Of a stretch of DNA of 34,387 nucleotides, positions 1 to 7,398 are shown one piece after another; position 1 is the stretch's first letter, and each line of letters begins with the position of its first letter. Under the pieces are notes generated by a model that saw nothing but the letters and a program-made list of their open reading frames with translations, searched no databases and was not told the origin of the DNA. Source of the DNA: Actinomyces polynesiensis (GTDB lineage Bacteria > Actinomycetota > Actinomycetes > Actinomycetales > Actinomycetaceae); NCBI RefSeq assembly GCF_000820725.1, contig NZ_CCXH01000078.1, positions 1-34,387 of the forward strand, written 5' to 3'. The translations under genes and the position numbers were made by a program.

Positions 1-1015
1 GGGTCGGCAGGGGCGTGGATCCCTCACCTGCGGAGGAGCCGCCCCGCCCCCGTCCGCGTCCCCCACGCCCACGACGCCGGTCCCCACCGGAGGTGGCGAT
101 GCGCCGGGTGAGGGCGAAGTTGACCATCCCGATGAGGATGATGATGAGGAAGAGGATCCAGGCGATGGCCGCGGCCCGCCCGAAGCTCTTCTGGGGGCCC
201 CAGCCGAGTTGGTAGAGGTACATCGTCAGGGTCAACCACTGCTTGTCCGCACCGCCGTTGCCCATGGTGTCGAACATGCGGGGTTCGTCGAAGATCTGCA
301 GACCACCGATGGTGGAGGTGATGACGACGAAGATGATGGTGGAGCGCAGCTGCGGGATGGTCACGGAGAAGAACTGGCGTGCCCGGCCCGCACCGTCCAC
401 GGTGGCGGCCTCGTAGAGCTCCTGGGGGATGGCCTGCATGGCCGCCAGCAGGATCAGGGCGTTGTAGCCGGTCCAGCGGAAGTTCACCATGTTCGCGATC
501 GCGATGTGGGAGGCGAAGGCGTTCGCGTGCCAGCCGATGGGGCTGATGCCGATCATCCCGAGCAGGGTGTTCGCCATGCCGGACTGGTCGGCGAAGACCT
601 TCGTGAAGATCATCGACACCGCCACGGGGGCGACGACGTAGGGCAGCAGGACACCCATGCGCCAGAAGGTCTTGGCCCGCAGGTTGGAGTCCAGGATCCA
701 GGCGATGAAGACCGCCACGATGATCTGGGGCACCGAGGAGAACAGGAAGATCGAGAAGGTGTTGCGCAGGGCGATCCAGAAGGTCGGCTGCTGGACCACG
801 TCGACGTAGTTCTGCATCCCGACGAATCCCTGCTCACCGCCGATGAGGTGCCACTTGTGCAGCGACACCCAGGCCGTGTAGAGGAGGGGGTAGAGCCCGG
901 TGATCGCGAAGACCACGAAGAACGGGGCGATGTAGAGGTAGGGGGACCAGCGGTACTCGGCGCGTCCCAACCTGTCCTTCCAGGTGGGCTGCACGGCAGC
1001 GGTCGTGGTGGTCAT
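1..1015 (-). CDS. CUT1 sugar ABC transporter permease, MalF-type (partial, runs off left edge)
   Basis: Inner-membrane channel subunit of a carbohydrate ABC importer, partner of the binding protein encoded just upstream. The frame is open from the ATG at 1015 to the window edge, about 338 codons with no stop. An N-terminal hydrophobic segment (YLYIAPFFVVFAITGLYPLL) begins near residue 25 and several more follow. The cytoplasmic EAA loop that contacts the ATPase reads EAATVDGAGRARQFFSVTIP, around residues 200-220. After the last membrane segment the reading frame continues into an Arg/Gly-rich tail (RRRGRGGRGRGRGG) that is not usual for MalF-type subunits and is still open at position 1. The gene lies 97 nt after the binding-protein stop, with a strong hairpin between. 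The second permease, and probably a glycosidase or regulator, would lie to the left. The family is certain; the substrate is unknown. Confidence 0.9.
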   Translation of the reverse strand, partial: MTTTTAAVQPTWKDRLGRAEYRWSPYLYIAPFFVVFAITGLYPLLYTAWVSLHKWHLIGGEQGFVGMQNYVDVVQQPTFWIALRNTFSIFLFSSVPQIIVAVFIAWILDSNLRAKTFWRMGVLLPYVVAPVAVSMIFTKVFADQSGMANTLLGMIGISPIGWHANAFASHIAIANMVNFRWTGYNALILLAAMQAIPQELYEAATVDGAGRARQFFSVTIPQLRSTIIFVVITSTIGGLQIFDEPRMFDTMGNGGADKQWLTLTMYLYQLGWGPQKSFGRAAAIAWILFLIIILIGMVNFALTRRIATSGGDRRRGRGGRGRGRGGSSAGEGSTPLPT

Positions 1016-1073
1016 GGTGTGTGGTCCTTCGGTGTCCGGTCTCCCGGTGTGGCAGTGCTGACGAGGGCGGATC

Positions 1074-1107
1074 CGGTGGGCCGGGACCTCGCGGTCCCGG
1101 CCCACCG
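1074..1107 (-). terminator. Perfect 15-bp stem-loop between binding-protein and permease genes
   Basis: Arms CGGTGGGCCGGGACC (1074-1088) and GGTCCCGGCCCACCG (1093-1107) pair perfectly around a 4-nt loop. In the minus-strand transcript the loop is GCGA, a GNRA tetraloop. The stem starts 5 nt after the binding-protein stop codon and has no U-tract. It could be a partial terminator or a 3'-end stabiliser that keeps binding-protein mRNA more abundant than permease mRNA, as is known for malE/malF-type operons. That role is inference. Confidence 0.75.
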
Positions 1108-1112
1108 TGGTC

Positions 1113-2414
1113 TCACTCGAGGCCGAGCTGGTCGAACTCGGTGAGGGCCTTGTCCCACGAGGAGGCGGCGTCATCCGTCTTGTCGACGTCGACACGCGTC
1201 ATCGCGTCCGTCACGATCGTCGTGATCGCGAAGAAGTTCGGGCCCTTGTGCGGCTGGACCGTCACTGCCTTGGCGCGCTCGGAGTAGATCTTCCCGACGG
1301 GGGCGTTGTTGAAGAACTCATTCGTGTAGTCGAGGAGCTCCGGATCGTCCAGGGCCTCCACCTGCGAGGGGAAGGTGCCCTTGGTCTTGAAGGCCTTGAT
1401 CTGCTGCTCGGGAGCGGTCAGCCACGCGGCCAACTCCTTGGCCTCCTCCGGGTGGTCGCCCTGTGCGGGCACCGTCAGGTAGGAGCCACCCCAGTTGCCG
1501 CCACCACCGGGGAAGACCGGGGCGACGTCCCAGCCGGTGACGCCGGCGGCGTTGCCCTCGATGACGCCGAGCATCCACGGAGGGCAGAGCATGGTCGCGA
1601 AGCCGTCCTTCTGGAAGGCGTTGACCCAGTCCTCGGACCACTGGGAGAGGTGGGCGGAGAGGTTGTCGTCGACGGAAGCCGTCAGGACGTCGTCGTAGAC
1701 GCCCTTGATCTCGGTGTTGTCCTTGAGCGGGATGACCGTGTTGTCGTCCTGCTCGAAGGGGTTCTTCACCTGGTTGATCATGCCCTGGTAGGTGGCCGTG
1801 GCCCCGTCGTACCAGGGGATGTCGGTCTTGGACACGAAGTCCTTGCCGACCTCGAAGTACTTGTCCCATCCACCATCGAGGAGGGAGGCGACCTCGTCGC
1901 GGTCTGTGGGCAGCCCGGCCTTCTCGAAGAGGTCGGCGCGGTAGCAGATGGCCTCGGGCCCGATGTCGGTGCCGTACCCGATGAGCTTGCCGTCGACGGT
2001 GGCAGCCTCCGTCTTCCAGTCGAGCCAGCGGCCGTTCGTCTCGTCGGAGGTCAGGTCCGTGAACTCGTCCGGGTACTGCGCGAGCTCGGGCAGCCAGTCG
2101 ACCTCGATGGCCTCGATGTCGGAGAGGCCGGAACCCGCGGCCAGGCGGGTGTTCATGTTGTCGCGGGCCTCGTTGGAGGTGGCGGCCTTCTTCTCGACGA
2201 CCTTGATGCCCGGGTGGGAGTCCATGTACTCCTGGTAGAGGTCGCCGTAGCCGAACTCGTTGAAGGTCGCGACTGTCAGGGTGATGTCGCCGCTCGCCGA
2301 GCCGGACTCGCCGCCGGACGCGCCGGACTCGCCCGAGCCCGACGAGCAGGCACCGAGCACCAGGGCGCTGACGGCTGCGACGCCGACGGTGCCCATGATC
2401 GTTCTGGTTTTCAC
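1113..2414 (-). CDS. Extracellular sugar-binding lipoprotein of a CUT1 ABC transporter
   Basis: 433-aa solute-binding protein (SBP family 1, MalE/CebE type) that captures an oligosaccharide outside the membrane and delivers it to the permeases. It has a type II signal peptide with lipobox LGAC ending at about Cys23, followed by a Ser/Gly-rich linker (residues 24-45) typical of actinobacterial lipoproteins. The rest reads as a periplasmic-binding fold with features such as EVDWLPELAQYPDEF, IGPEAICYRADLF and MLCPPWMLGVIEGNAAG. The start is GTG, chosen because AGGAG lies 5 nt upstream and the signal peptide begins directly. Two palindromic operators lie 77-121 nt upstream, so transcription is probably under a LacI-family repressor that is not in this window. 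Operator similarity to CebR sites hints at beta-glucosides, but the substrate is not shown by the sequence. Confidence 0.93.
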   Translation of the reverse strand: MKTRTIMGTVGVAAVSALVLGACSSGSGESGASGGESGSASGDITLTVATFNEFGYGDLYQEYMDSHPGIKVVEKKAATSNEARDNMNTRLAAGSGLSDIEAIEVDWLPELAQYPDEFTDLTSDETNGRWLDWKTEAATVDGKLIGYGTDIGPEAICYRADLFEKAGLPTDRDEVASLLDGGWDKYFEVGKDFVSKTDIPWYDGATATYQGMINQVKNPFEQDDNTVIPLKDNTEIKGVYDDVLTASVDDNLSAHLSQWSEDWVNAFQKDGFATMLCPPWMLGVIEGNAAGVTGWDVAPVFPGGGGNWGGSYLTVPAQGDHPEEAKELAAWLTAPEQQIKAFKTKGTFPSQVEALDDPELLDYTNEFFNNAPVGKIYSERAKAVTVQPHKGPNFFAITTIVTDAMTRVDVDKTDDAASSWDKALTEFDQLGLE

Positions 2415-2490
2415 AACTGCTCCTTCGTGTGTGGGATGGCTGGGCGGGTGCTCCGCAGCGATGCGGACCCGCTCGTCCAGAACCCGGGTC

Positions 2491-2504
2491 TGAGAGCGCT
2501 CTCA
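2491..2504. promoter_or_regulatory. LacI-family operator, perfect 14-bp palindrome
   Basis: TGAGAGCGCTCTCA is a perfect palindrome with the central CG typical of LacI/GalR operators. It differs from the Streptomyces CebR box TGGGAGCGCTCCCA only at one symmetric pair. It lies 77 nt upstream of the binding-protein start and 31 bp centre-to-centre from a second copy. Confidence 0.8.
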
Positions 2505-2522
2505 ACCTTCGCTCCACTGCGA

Positions 2523-2534
2523 GAGAGCGCTCTC
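2523..2534. promoter_or_regulatory. Second LacI-family operator, 12-bp palindrome
   Basis: GAGAGCGCTCTC repeats the inner 12 bases of the site at 2491; the outer pair is broken. The centre-to-centre distance of 31 bp is about three helical turns, so two repressor dimers could sit on the same face of the DNA. Confidence 0.75.
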
Positions 2535-2616
2535 AAATGGGTTGTCATGATGGTGTCACAAGTTGTCCGCCGTGTCACATCCGTCACGGACACGATTCGG
2601 TAACACCACCCCCGGC

Positions 2617-2731
2617 GAGGTCCGCTCTGTTCCCACCGCGAAATCCGCTCTGTTCTGACCTCGAGGTCCGCCCCGTACTGGGCCCGAGGTCCGCCCTGTT
2701 CCGGGCCCGAGGTCCGCTCCCCTCCCCTGCC
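2617..2731 (+). repeat. 23-nt direct-repeat array A (four full units plus terminal decayed unit)
   Basis: Units start at 2617, 2640, 2663, 2686 and 2709, exactly 23 nt apart. Each begins GARRTCCGC and the full ones continue into a TCTGTTC-like block; the last 7 bases vary. The fifth unit keeps only GAGGTCCGCTCC and then diverges. There are no spacers between units. The array lies in a divergent intergenic region upstream of both flanking genes. The same family occurs at 13602, 20884, 25997, 26976 and 29842. Confidence 0.85.
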
Positions 2732-2950
2732 CCGTGCCGGGTGACCACACTGTGGCCCCCGCCCGGGGGCACCCCTTCCCATCCGTCTAGCGTGGGAGGG
2801 AATCGGCGAGGCGGACCCGGCCCGGTCGGCGACCCTCCGCACGCACCTCCCGGTGCGGCGGTCCCGGCGCACGGCAGCCCACCCCGTCGGCCGCTCCCGT
2901 CCGTCCCGACGGCGGCACCCGGGCCGCCGGCACCGTCCAAGGAGGTACCC

Positions 2951-3526
2951 ATGTCCCAGTCCGACCCGGAGATCCCCGGAATCGGCAGCCTCGAGACCCT
3001 TCCTGCCCTGGAACACCTCGACCTCGTCGCTCCGCCCGTCGCCGCAGCACTCCAGGCACTGGCCGGTCATGACCCGGCCCTGGTCGACCTCGTGCGCGTG
3101 GTGCCCATCGACCCTTCCCTCGCGGACACCGAGGTCATGACCGAGACCTTCGGCATGGACCTCGCGCTCTCCTCCAACTGCATCCTCGTGGCCGGCAAGC
3201 GCGCCGGTGAGGAACGTGTCGCGGCCTGCGTGGTGCGCGCGACCACCAACGCCGACGTCAACCACGTCGTGAAGAGGACCCTCGACGTGCGCAAGGCCTC
3301 CTTCTGGCCCCAGGAGCACGCGGTGGAGGCCTCGGGCATGGAGTACGGCGGCATCACACCGGTCGGCGTGCCCGCCGAGTGGCGCCTCCTCATCGACGAG
3401 CGCGTCGCGGTGGGGTGGTCCTGCATCGGCTCGGGCCTGCGGCGTTCCAAGCTCTTCGTCACCGGCGACCTCCTGGTGGCCCTGCCCGGCGCGGAGGTGG
3501 TGGAGGGGCTGGCCGTGCCGGCCTGA
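2951..3526 (+). CDS. YbaK/EbsC-type aminoacyl-tRNA deacylase domain protein
   Basis: 191-aa cytoplasmic protein of the YbaK/ProX editing family, which hydrolyses mischarged aminoacyl-tRNA (classically Cys-tRNA-Pro) in trans. The ATG at 2951 follows GGAGGT with 4 nt spacing. Family signatures are visible: a conserved lysine in LDVRKASF (Lys115) facing the substrate pocket, the glycine-rich segment MEYGGITPVGVP (130-141), and the C-terminal GSGLRRSKLFVTGDLL. The N-terminal 50 residues or so form an extension before the domain. It is a stand-alone gene, with a divergent sugar operon upstream and a convergent hydrolase gene downstream. Which tRNA it edits cannot be told from sequence. Confidence 0.85.
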   Translation: MSQSDPEIPGIGSLETLPALEHLDLVAPPVAAALQALAGHDPALVDLVRVVPIDPSLADTEVMTETFGMDLALSSNCILVAGKRAGEERVAACVVRATTNADVNHVVKRTLDVRKASFWPQEHAVEASGMEYGGITPVGVPAEWRLLIDERVAVGWSCIGSGLRRSKLFVTGDLLVALPGAEVVEGLAVPA

Positions 3527-3531
3527 GCAGT

Positions 3532-3652
3532 CGACGGCAGACAATGTGTGGACGACCGCGCAGCCATTCTTCGAATGGATCCTCGTGACCTGCGGAAACG
3601 CGGGTGAGCCGACTGCCGGGTGACGATCGGGATCGCGCATTGTCTGTCGTCG
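3532..3652 (+). ncRNA. Candidate structured RNA, about 121 nt, closed by a 15-bp stem
   Basis: Arms CGACGGCAGACAATG (3532-3546) and CATTGTCTGTCGTCG (3638-3652) pair over 15 bp; the one non-Watson-Crick pair is G-U on the plus strand. Inside are three hairpins: CCATTC/GAATGG with loop TTC (3564-3578), a 6-bp stem capped by GAAA (3589-3604, with one U-G pair), and CGAT/ATCG (3624-3635). Both wobbles are G-U only if the plus strand is transcribed, and the GAAA cap is a GNRA loop only on that strand. A GC hairpin follows at 3651. The RNA family is unknown; a small inverted-repeat element (MITE) is the alternative. Confidence 0.4.
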
Positions 3653-3669
3653 GGCCCTCACGGGGCCCG
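3651..3669. terminator. GC-rich hairpin between convergent genes
   Basis: CGGGCCC (3651-3657) pairs with GGGCCCG (3663-3669) around a 5-nt loop. A second 7-bp hairpin, CCGGTCC/GGACCGG, follows at 3677-3697. Neither has a clear T-tract. The position between the ends of the YbaK-like gene and the hydrolase gene suits bidirectional termination. Confidence 0.5.
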
Positions 3670-3770
3670 GGATCCCCCGGTCCCTTGTGCGGACCGGTGT
3701 CGGGGTCCGCCGCCCCGACCCGTCGACAGTGGAACCCTCTCTGATCCGCCGGCCCGGTCACCGGGATCGC

Positions 3771-4541
3771 TCAGTGCTCCAGCGGGAGGAACTGCCTGAT
3801 CCAGGCGACCGACAGGTCGGAGAGCGCTCGGGGGTTCTCCCCCGCGCCGAACCTCGCTCCGCGGACCACCTCGACGCGGGACCCGTCGGGCAGGCGGGCG
3901 AAGTTCTCCTGGGTCATCTCCACGAGGCCGACCTGCTGGTCGTCCTCGTCGTGGATGATGAGGACGGGGGTCGCCAGGCCGTCGAGCACCCGGTGGGTGT
4001 CGACCATCGAGAGGTCGACGAGCGTCTGCTTGGAGATCGTGAAGTTGCGGCGCGGGCCCGGGGAGTCGTCCGGGATGGTCGTGACGCCGTGCTCCTCGAG
4101 CTCGTCGAGCTGGACGGGGGAGAAGATCTCCTCCCAGTCGAAGGAGAGCGGGCCGGTCACCGCGCCGGAGAGGATCATCGTCCGCGCCGCCCGGGGGCGT
4201 GCGAGCAGGGCCGTGACCGATCCGAAGGAGTGCCCGTGGACCAGCTGGCGCGGGAACCCCTGGTCGGCGAGCCAGCCCGAGGCGGCACGCAGGTCCTCGA
4301 CCTGGTGCTCGGAGGTGATGATGTCGTCATCGGAGTCCCCGTGGCCGGAGTAGTCGAACTCGAGCGTGGCGTAACCCGCTGCCCGGTAGACGCGGGCGAG
4401 CCGGTCGAAGTGCTCCCCGGAATGGCGGTTGGCGAGGAAGGAGTGGGAGAAGAGGACCGCGGCGTCCAGCGCGTCGACGGGGTTGATGAAGGTCCCCGCG
4501 AGCGTCAGCCCGCGGGGGGTCTGGATACGGACCTCACTCAC
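3771..4541 (-). CDS. Alpha/beta hydrolase family protein, possibly lacking the catalytic His
   Basis: 256-aa protein with no signal peptide; cytoplasmic serine-hydrolase fold. Visible features are the strand-turn FSHSFLANRHSGEHF (31-45), the oxyanion-side motif EFDYSGHGDSDDD (61-73), the nucleophile elbow GHSFGS with Ser105, and the acid-bearing strand VLIIHDEDD (193-201). The family's usual C-terminal G-x-G-H position reads GARFGAGENPRAL (228-240) with no histidine, so the triad looks incomplete. The start is GTG at 4541. It is convergent with the YbaK-like gene and divergent from the ASCH gene, so probably a single-gene unit. The substrate is unknown. Confidence 0.82.
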   Translation of the reverse strand: MSEVRIQTPRGLTLAGTFINPVDALDAAVLFSHSFLANRHSGEHFDRLARVYRAAGYATLEFDYSGHGDSDDDIITSEHQVEDLRAASGWLADQGFPRQLVHGHSFGSVTALLARPRAARTMILSGAVTGPLSFDWEEIFSPVQLDELEEHGVTTIPDDSPGPRRNFTISKQTLVDLSMVDTHRVLDGLATPVLIIHDEDDQQVGLVEMTQENFARLPDGSRVEVVRGARFGAGENPRALSDLSVAWIRQFLPLEH

Positions 4542-4760
4542 GACACCAACCTAATCGCTGCGTGCCCCCAGCGGCAGGGGGTGTCCCGGAGTGTGCACGA
4601 AGGTGAACCCCGCACGGACCTGTGCGCGGGACCCGGCCCACCCCGGGGCCACCCGGCTGCGCCGCCCCCCATCCGCCCCCGAGCGACCCGCCCGCACCTC
4701 CCGTCCGCACCGCCCGTCCACGCGCGGGACAGCGCACCCGGCGCGGTCCACAATGGGGTC

Positions 4761-5441
4761 ATGGACACCGACTCACCGGCCACACCCACCACCGGCGACC
4801 CCGCCGGCAACGACCCCGCCGCCCCCACCACAGACCCCGCCGAGGAGGAGCTGCACGAGGAGGAGGTCGCCTACTCCGATGACGCGGCACTTCCCCCCGA
4901 CGAGGGCGAGGTGGACCTGTTCTGGCAGGAGGCCAGCAAGTCCGCCGGCCTCACCCGGCTCGACGTCGTCATCGGGACCAACCCCGAGGCACTCGTCCCC
5001 CCGCCCGCCTGGCAGTTCGGGTGGACCGCGAAGCAGGCGACGGAGTTGGTCGAGCTGGTCCTCTCCGGCGCCAAGACCGCCACCGCGGGCCCCCTCTCCG
5101 ACTACGACGACGGGGTCGAGCAGCTCCCCACGATCGGCGAGCTCGGCATCGCCTGCGACGGGGCGGGCCACCCACGCGCCCTCGTGCGCACCGACGCTGT
5201 GGCCGTCGTCCCCTTCGACGAGGTCGACGAACTCCACGCCGCGGCCGAGGGTGAGGGCGACCTCTCCCTGGACTTCTGGCGCCGGGCACATGTGCGCATG
5301 CTCCCCGGCCACGAGGGCCGTGACATCGACGAGCCCTGGCCCGAGGACACACCCTGGCCCACCGACGACATGGTCCTCGAGCGGATCTCCTGCGTGCACC
5401 CACGTCCCCGCCGTTCCTTCCGCGAGGTCCTCGACGCCTGA
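4761..5441 (+). CDS. ASCH-domain protein
   Basis: 226-aa soluble protein. Residues 1-45 are acidic and rich in Pro/Thr/Asp and look disordered. From about residue 50 the sequence fits the ASCH fold (RNA-binding, related to PUA): WQFGWTAKQATELVELVLSG, then AKTATAGPL, a strand reading ELGIACDGAGHPRALVRT, VVPFDEVDELHAAAEGEGDL and the conserved LDFWRRAH. Actinobacterial members are usually annotated only as ASCH-domain proteins with suspected roles in RNA metabolism. The ATG at 4761 is the first start that gives this product; its ribosome-binding site (GGGG) is weak, so the exact start is uncertain. Confidence 0.78.
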   Translation: MDTDSPATPTTGDPAGNDPAAPTTDPAEEELHEEEVAYSDDAALPPDEGEVDLFWQEASKSAGLTRLDVVIGTNPEALVPPPAWQFGWTAKQATELVELVLSGAKTATAGPLSDYDDGVEQLPTIGELGIACDGAGHPRALVRTDAVAVVPFDEVDELHAAAEGEGDLSLDFWRRAHVRMLPGHEGRDIDEPWPEDTPWPTDDMVLERISCVHPRPRRSFREVLDA

Positions 5442-5572
5442 GCCCTCGGCGGGAGAACGCCCGGGCCGGGGGCACCGCAGGGGCCGTGGCCCCACGACGC
5501 CCGGGCGGCACCACCGCACGGCGCGCACCACCGCCCGCTAGTCTGGGCGCAACGACTTGGGAGGCAGCACAC

Positions 5573-5884
5573 ATGGGGACGAAGACCGGCATCATCCTGG
5601 GACTCGGCATCGGGTACGTCCTGGGCACCCGCGCGGGCCGCGAGCGCTACGAGTCGATCCGCTCGGCAGCGACACGGATCCGCAGCACCCCCATGGTGGC
5701 CCGTCCGCTCGACTCGCTCGGGGAGAAGGTCTCCGACGCCGTGCGCGTCCAGGGCGAGAGGGTCACCGACCGTGTCGCCGACGTCGTCAAGGAACGACTC
5801 TTCGGGGGTTCCCCCTCCCGTGGTGAGTACGTCGACGTCGAGGTCGAGGTCGAGGACCCCTGGGCCCACTCGGACACGCACTGA
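5573..5884 (+). CDS. Small YtxH-like membrane-anchored protein
   Basis: 103-aa protein. An N-terminal hydrophobic glycine-zipper segment (TGIILGLGIGYVLGTRAG, residues 4-21) is followed by RERYESI, the pattern of YtxH-domain proteins. Residues 25-75 are an amphipathic, charged helix-forming stretch, and the C-terminus is acidic (EYVDVEVEVEDPW). The ATG has GAGG 8 nt upstream. It lies between the ASCH gene and the VIT gene on the same strand, with 131 and 155 nt gaps. The function of this family is not established; stress-related envelope roles are suspected in Gram-positives. Confidence 0.75.
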   Translation: MGTKTGIILGLGIGYVLGTRAGRERYESIRSAATRIRSTPMVARPLDSLGEKVSDAVRVQGERVTDRVADVVKERLFGGSPSRGEYVDVEVEVEDPWAHSDTH

Positions 5885-6039
5885 CCCCTCGGCAGTCCTC
5901 GGGCGGTCACAGATTCGTCACATGCGGGAGCGCCCTCGTACGCCCGGGCCGCACCGTGCCGCGAGGTTGCGGCCCCCCGAAACCGTTCCTTCGGGACGGC
6001 TCGTGGACACCCCCGGGGCCCGGTGCCACGGTGGGCACC

Positions 6040-7305
6040 GTGTCCGAGAACGACGTGCCCTCCTCCGCCCCACCCGGCCCCTCCCCCGACCCGGCGGGGG
6101 CCCGCTCCCCTTCTGCCGACCCGACGAGGGCGCAGTCCCACCCCGTGGGCGACCCGACGGGGTCGCCCGGCCAGTCCCCCGCCGACCCGCCGGTCGCACT
6201 CCCCGACCCCTCCCCCGCCCAGATCAAGAAGTGGCGACACCACCTGGCCGAGGAACGGATGGAGGCGGAGACCTACCGGCGGCTCGCGGACCGACGCAGC
6301 GGCGAGGACCGCGCGGTCCTGCTCGCCCTGGCGGACGCCGAGGGCCGGCACGAGGCCCACTGGCTCAAGCTCCTGGGTCCCCACTCCGAGCCCGCCCCAC
6401 GCCCCTCGATCTCCGCACGCATCCATGCCCGTCTGGCGAGCGTCTTCGGCACCGTCTTCGTCCTGGCCATGGCGCAGCGCGCCGAGCAGCGCACGACCTA
6501 CGACCACGACTCCGACGCCACCGCGCAGATGGCCGCCGACGAGCACATCCACGGCGAGGTGATCCGCGGCCTCACCGCACGCTCCCGTCAGGCACTGGCC
6601 GGGTCCTTCCGCGCCGCGGTCTTCGGCGCCAACGACGGTCTGGTCTCCAACCTCGCGTTGATCCTCGGTGTCGCGGCCACCGGCATGACCCCCCACCTGG
6701 TGCTGGCCACCGGCGTCGCGGGACTCCTGGCGGGCGCGCTGTCGATGGCTGCGGGTGAGTGGGTGAGCATCTCCAGCCAACGCGAACTCCTGGACGCCTC
6801 CGTGCCGGACCCCCAGGCACACCGCTCCGTCCCCGCGTTGGACGTGGACGCCAATGAGCTCGCCCTGGTCTTCCGGGCCCGCGGCGAGGACGAGGCCGAG
6901 GCCCGGGCCCATGCCATCGCGGTCTTCGACCAGATCAGACAACCCCGTACCGAGCAGTCCGGGTCGATCGCGGTGCGGGCCGCCCTGGGCGACGCGGAGT
7001 CCGCCACGCACGGGGCCGGGCAGGAGATCGGCACACCGCTGCGCGCGGGCCTGAGCTCCTTCTGCTTCTTCGCCGTGGGCGCCGCGATCCCCCTGATCCC
7101 CTACGTGCTGGGACTCACCGGATACGTCGCCATCGCGGTGGCGGCCGTCATCGTCGGCCTCGCTCTGCTCGCCACCGGAGGGGTCGTGGGAGTCCTGTCG
7201 GGACAGTCACCCTGGCCACGTGCCCTGCGCCAACTGGTGATCGGCTACGGCGCGGCCTCGATCACCTATGCCCTGGGGCTGCTCTTCGACGCCACCCTGG
7301 GCTGA
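6040..7305 (+). CDS. Ferritin-like domain fused to VIT1/CCC1-type metal transporter
   Basis: 421-aa membrane protein if started at GTG 6040; GTG 6031 and further upstream starts are possible because no ribosome-binding site is clear. Residues 1-60 are Pro-rich and low complexity. Residues 62-170 look like a rubrerythrin/ferritin-like four-helix domain with spaced Glu/His ligands (EERMEAETYRRLADR, ADAEGRHEAHW, ADEHIHGEV). From about residue 187 follows the VIT family core: FRAAVFGANDGLVSNLALI, AGALSMAAGEWVSISSQREL, then C-terminal membrane helices. VIT1/CCC1 proteins move Fe2+/Mn2+ across membranes. The ferritin-like fusion resembles MbfA-type iron exporters, suggesting iron detoxification; direction and metal are inferred. 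Confidence 0.85.
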   Translation: MSENDVPSSAPPGPSPDPAGARSPSADPTRAQSHPVGDPTGSPGQSPADPPVALPDPSPAQIKKWRHHLAEERMEAETYRRLADRRSGEDRAVLLALADAEGRHEAHWLKLLGPHSEPAPRPSISARIHARLASVFGTVFVLAMAQRAEQRTTYDHDSDATAQMAADEHIHGEVIRGLTARSRQALAGSFRAAVFGANDGLVSNLALILGVAATGMTPHLVLATGVAGLLAGALSMAAGEWVSISSQRELLDASVPDPQAHRSVPALDVDANELALVFRARGEDEAEARAHAIAVFDQIRQPRTEQSGSIAVRAALGDAESATHGAGQEIGTPLRAGLSSFCFFAVGAAIPLIPYVLGLTGYVAIAVAAVIVGLALLATGGVVGVLSGQSPWPRALRQLVIGYGAASITYALGLLFDATLG

Positions 7306-7398
7306 GCAGGCCCCGCCGCCCGCGCCCGCCACGCAGTGGGCGAAGCCACGCCGGGCACCGGGGAGCCGGGATGCGGCTCCGGCCGCCCCTCGCGGACA

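Larger units (their letters stand above)
2415..2950. other. 536-bp divergent intergenic region
   Basis: Lies between the minus-strand binding-protein gene and the plus-strand YbaK-like gene. From left to right it holds the ribosome-binding site of the binding-protein gene, two palindromic operators (2491-2534), the first 23-nt repeat array (2617-2731) and about 220 bp of GC-rich sequence leading to the GGAGGT ribosome-binding site before 2951. I could not assign a convincing promoter, and no further gene is supported. Confidence 0.6.

Noticed and set aside
3532-3652. Signal-recognition-particle RNA or a known riboswitch
   Set aside because: The diagnostic SRP loop sequence is absent, and I could not match any riboswitch core. 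A riboswitch is also unlikely because no plus-strand gene follows.
3819-3828. GAGCGCTC palindrome as an operator
   Set aside because: Eight bases only, inside the hydrolase coding region.
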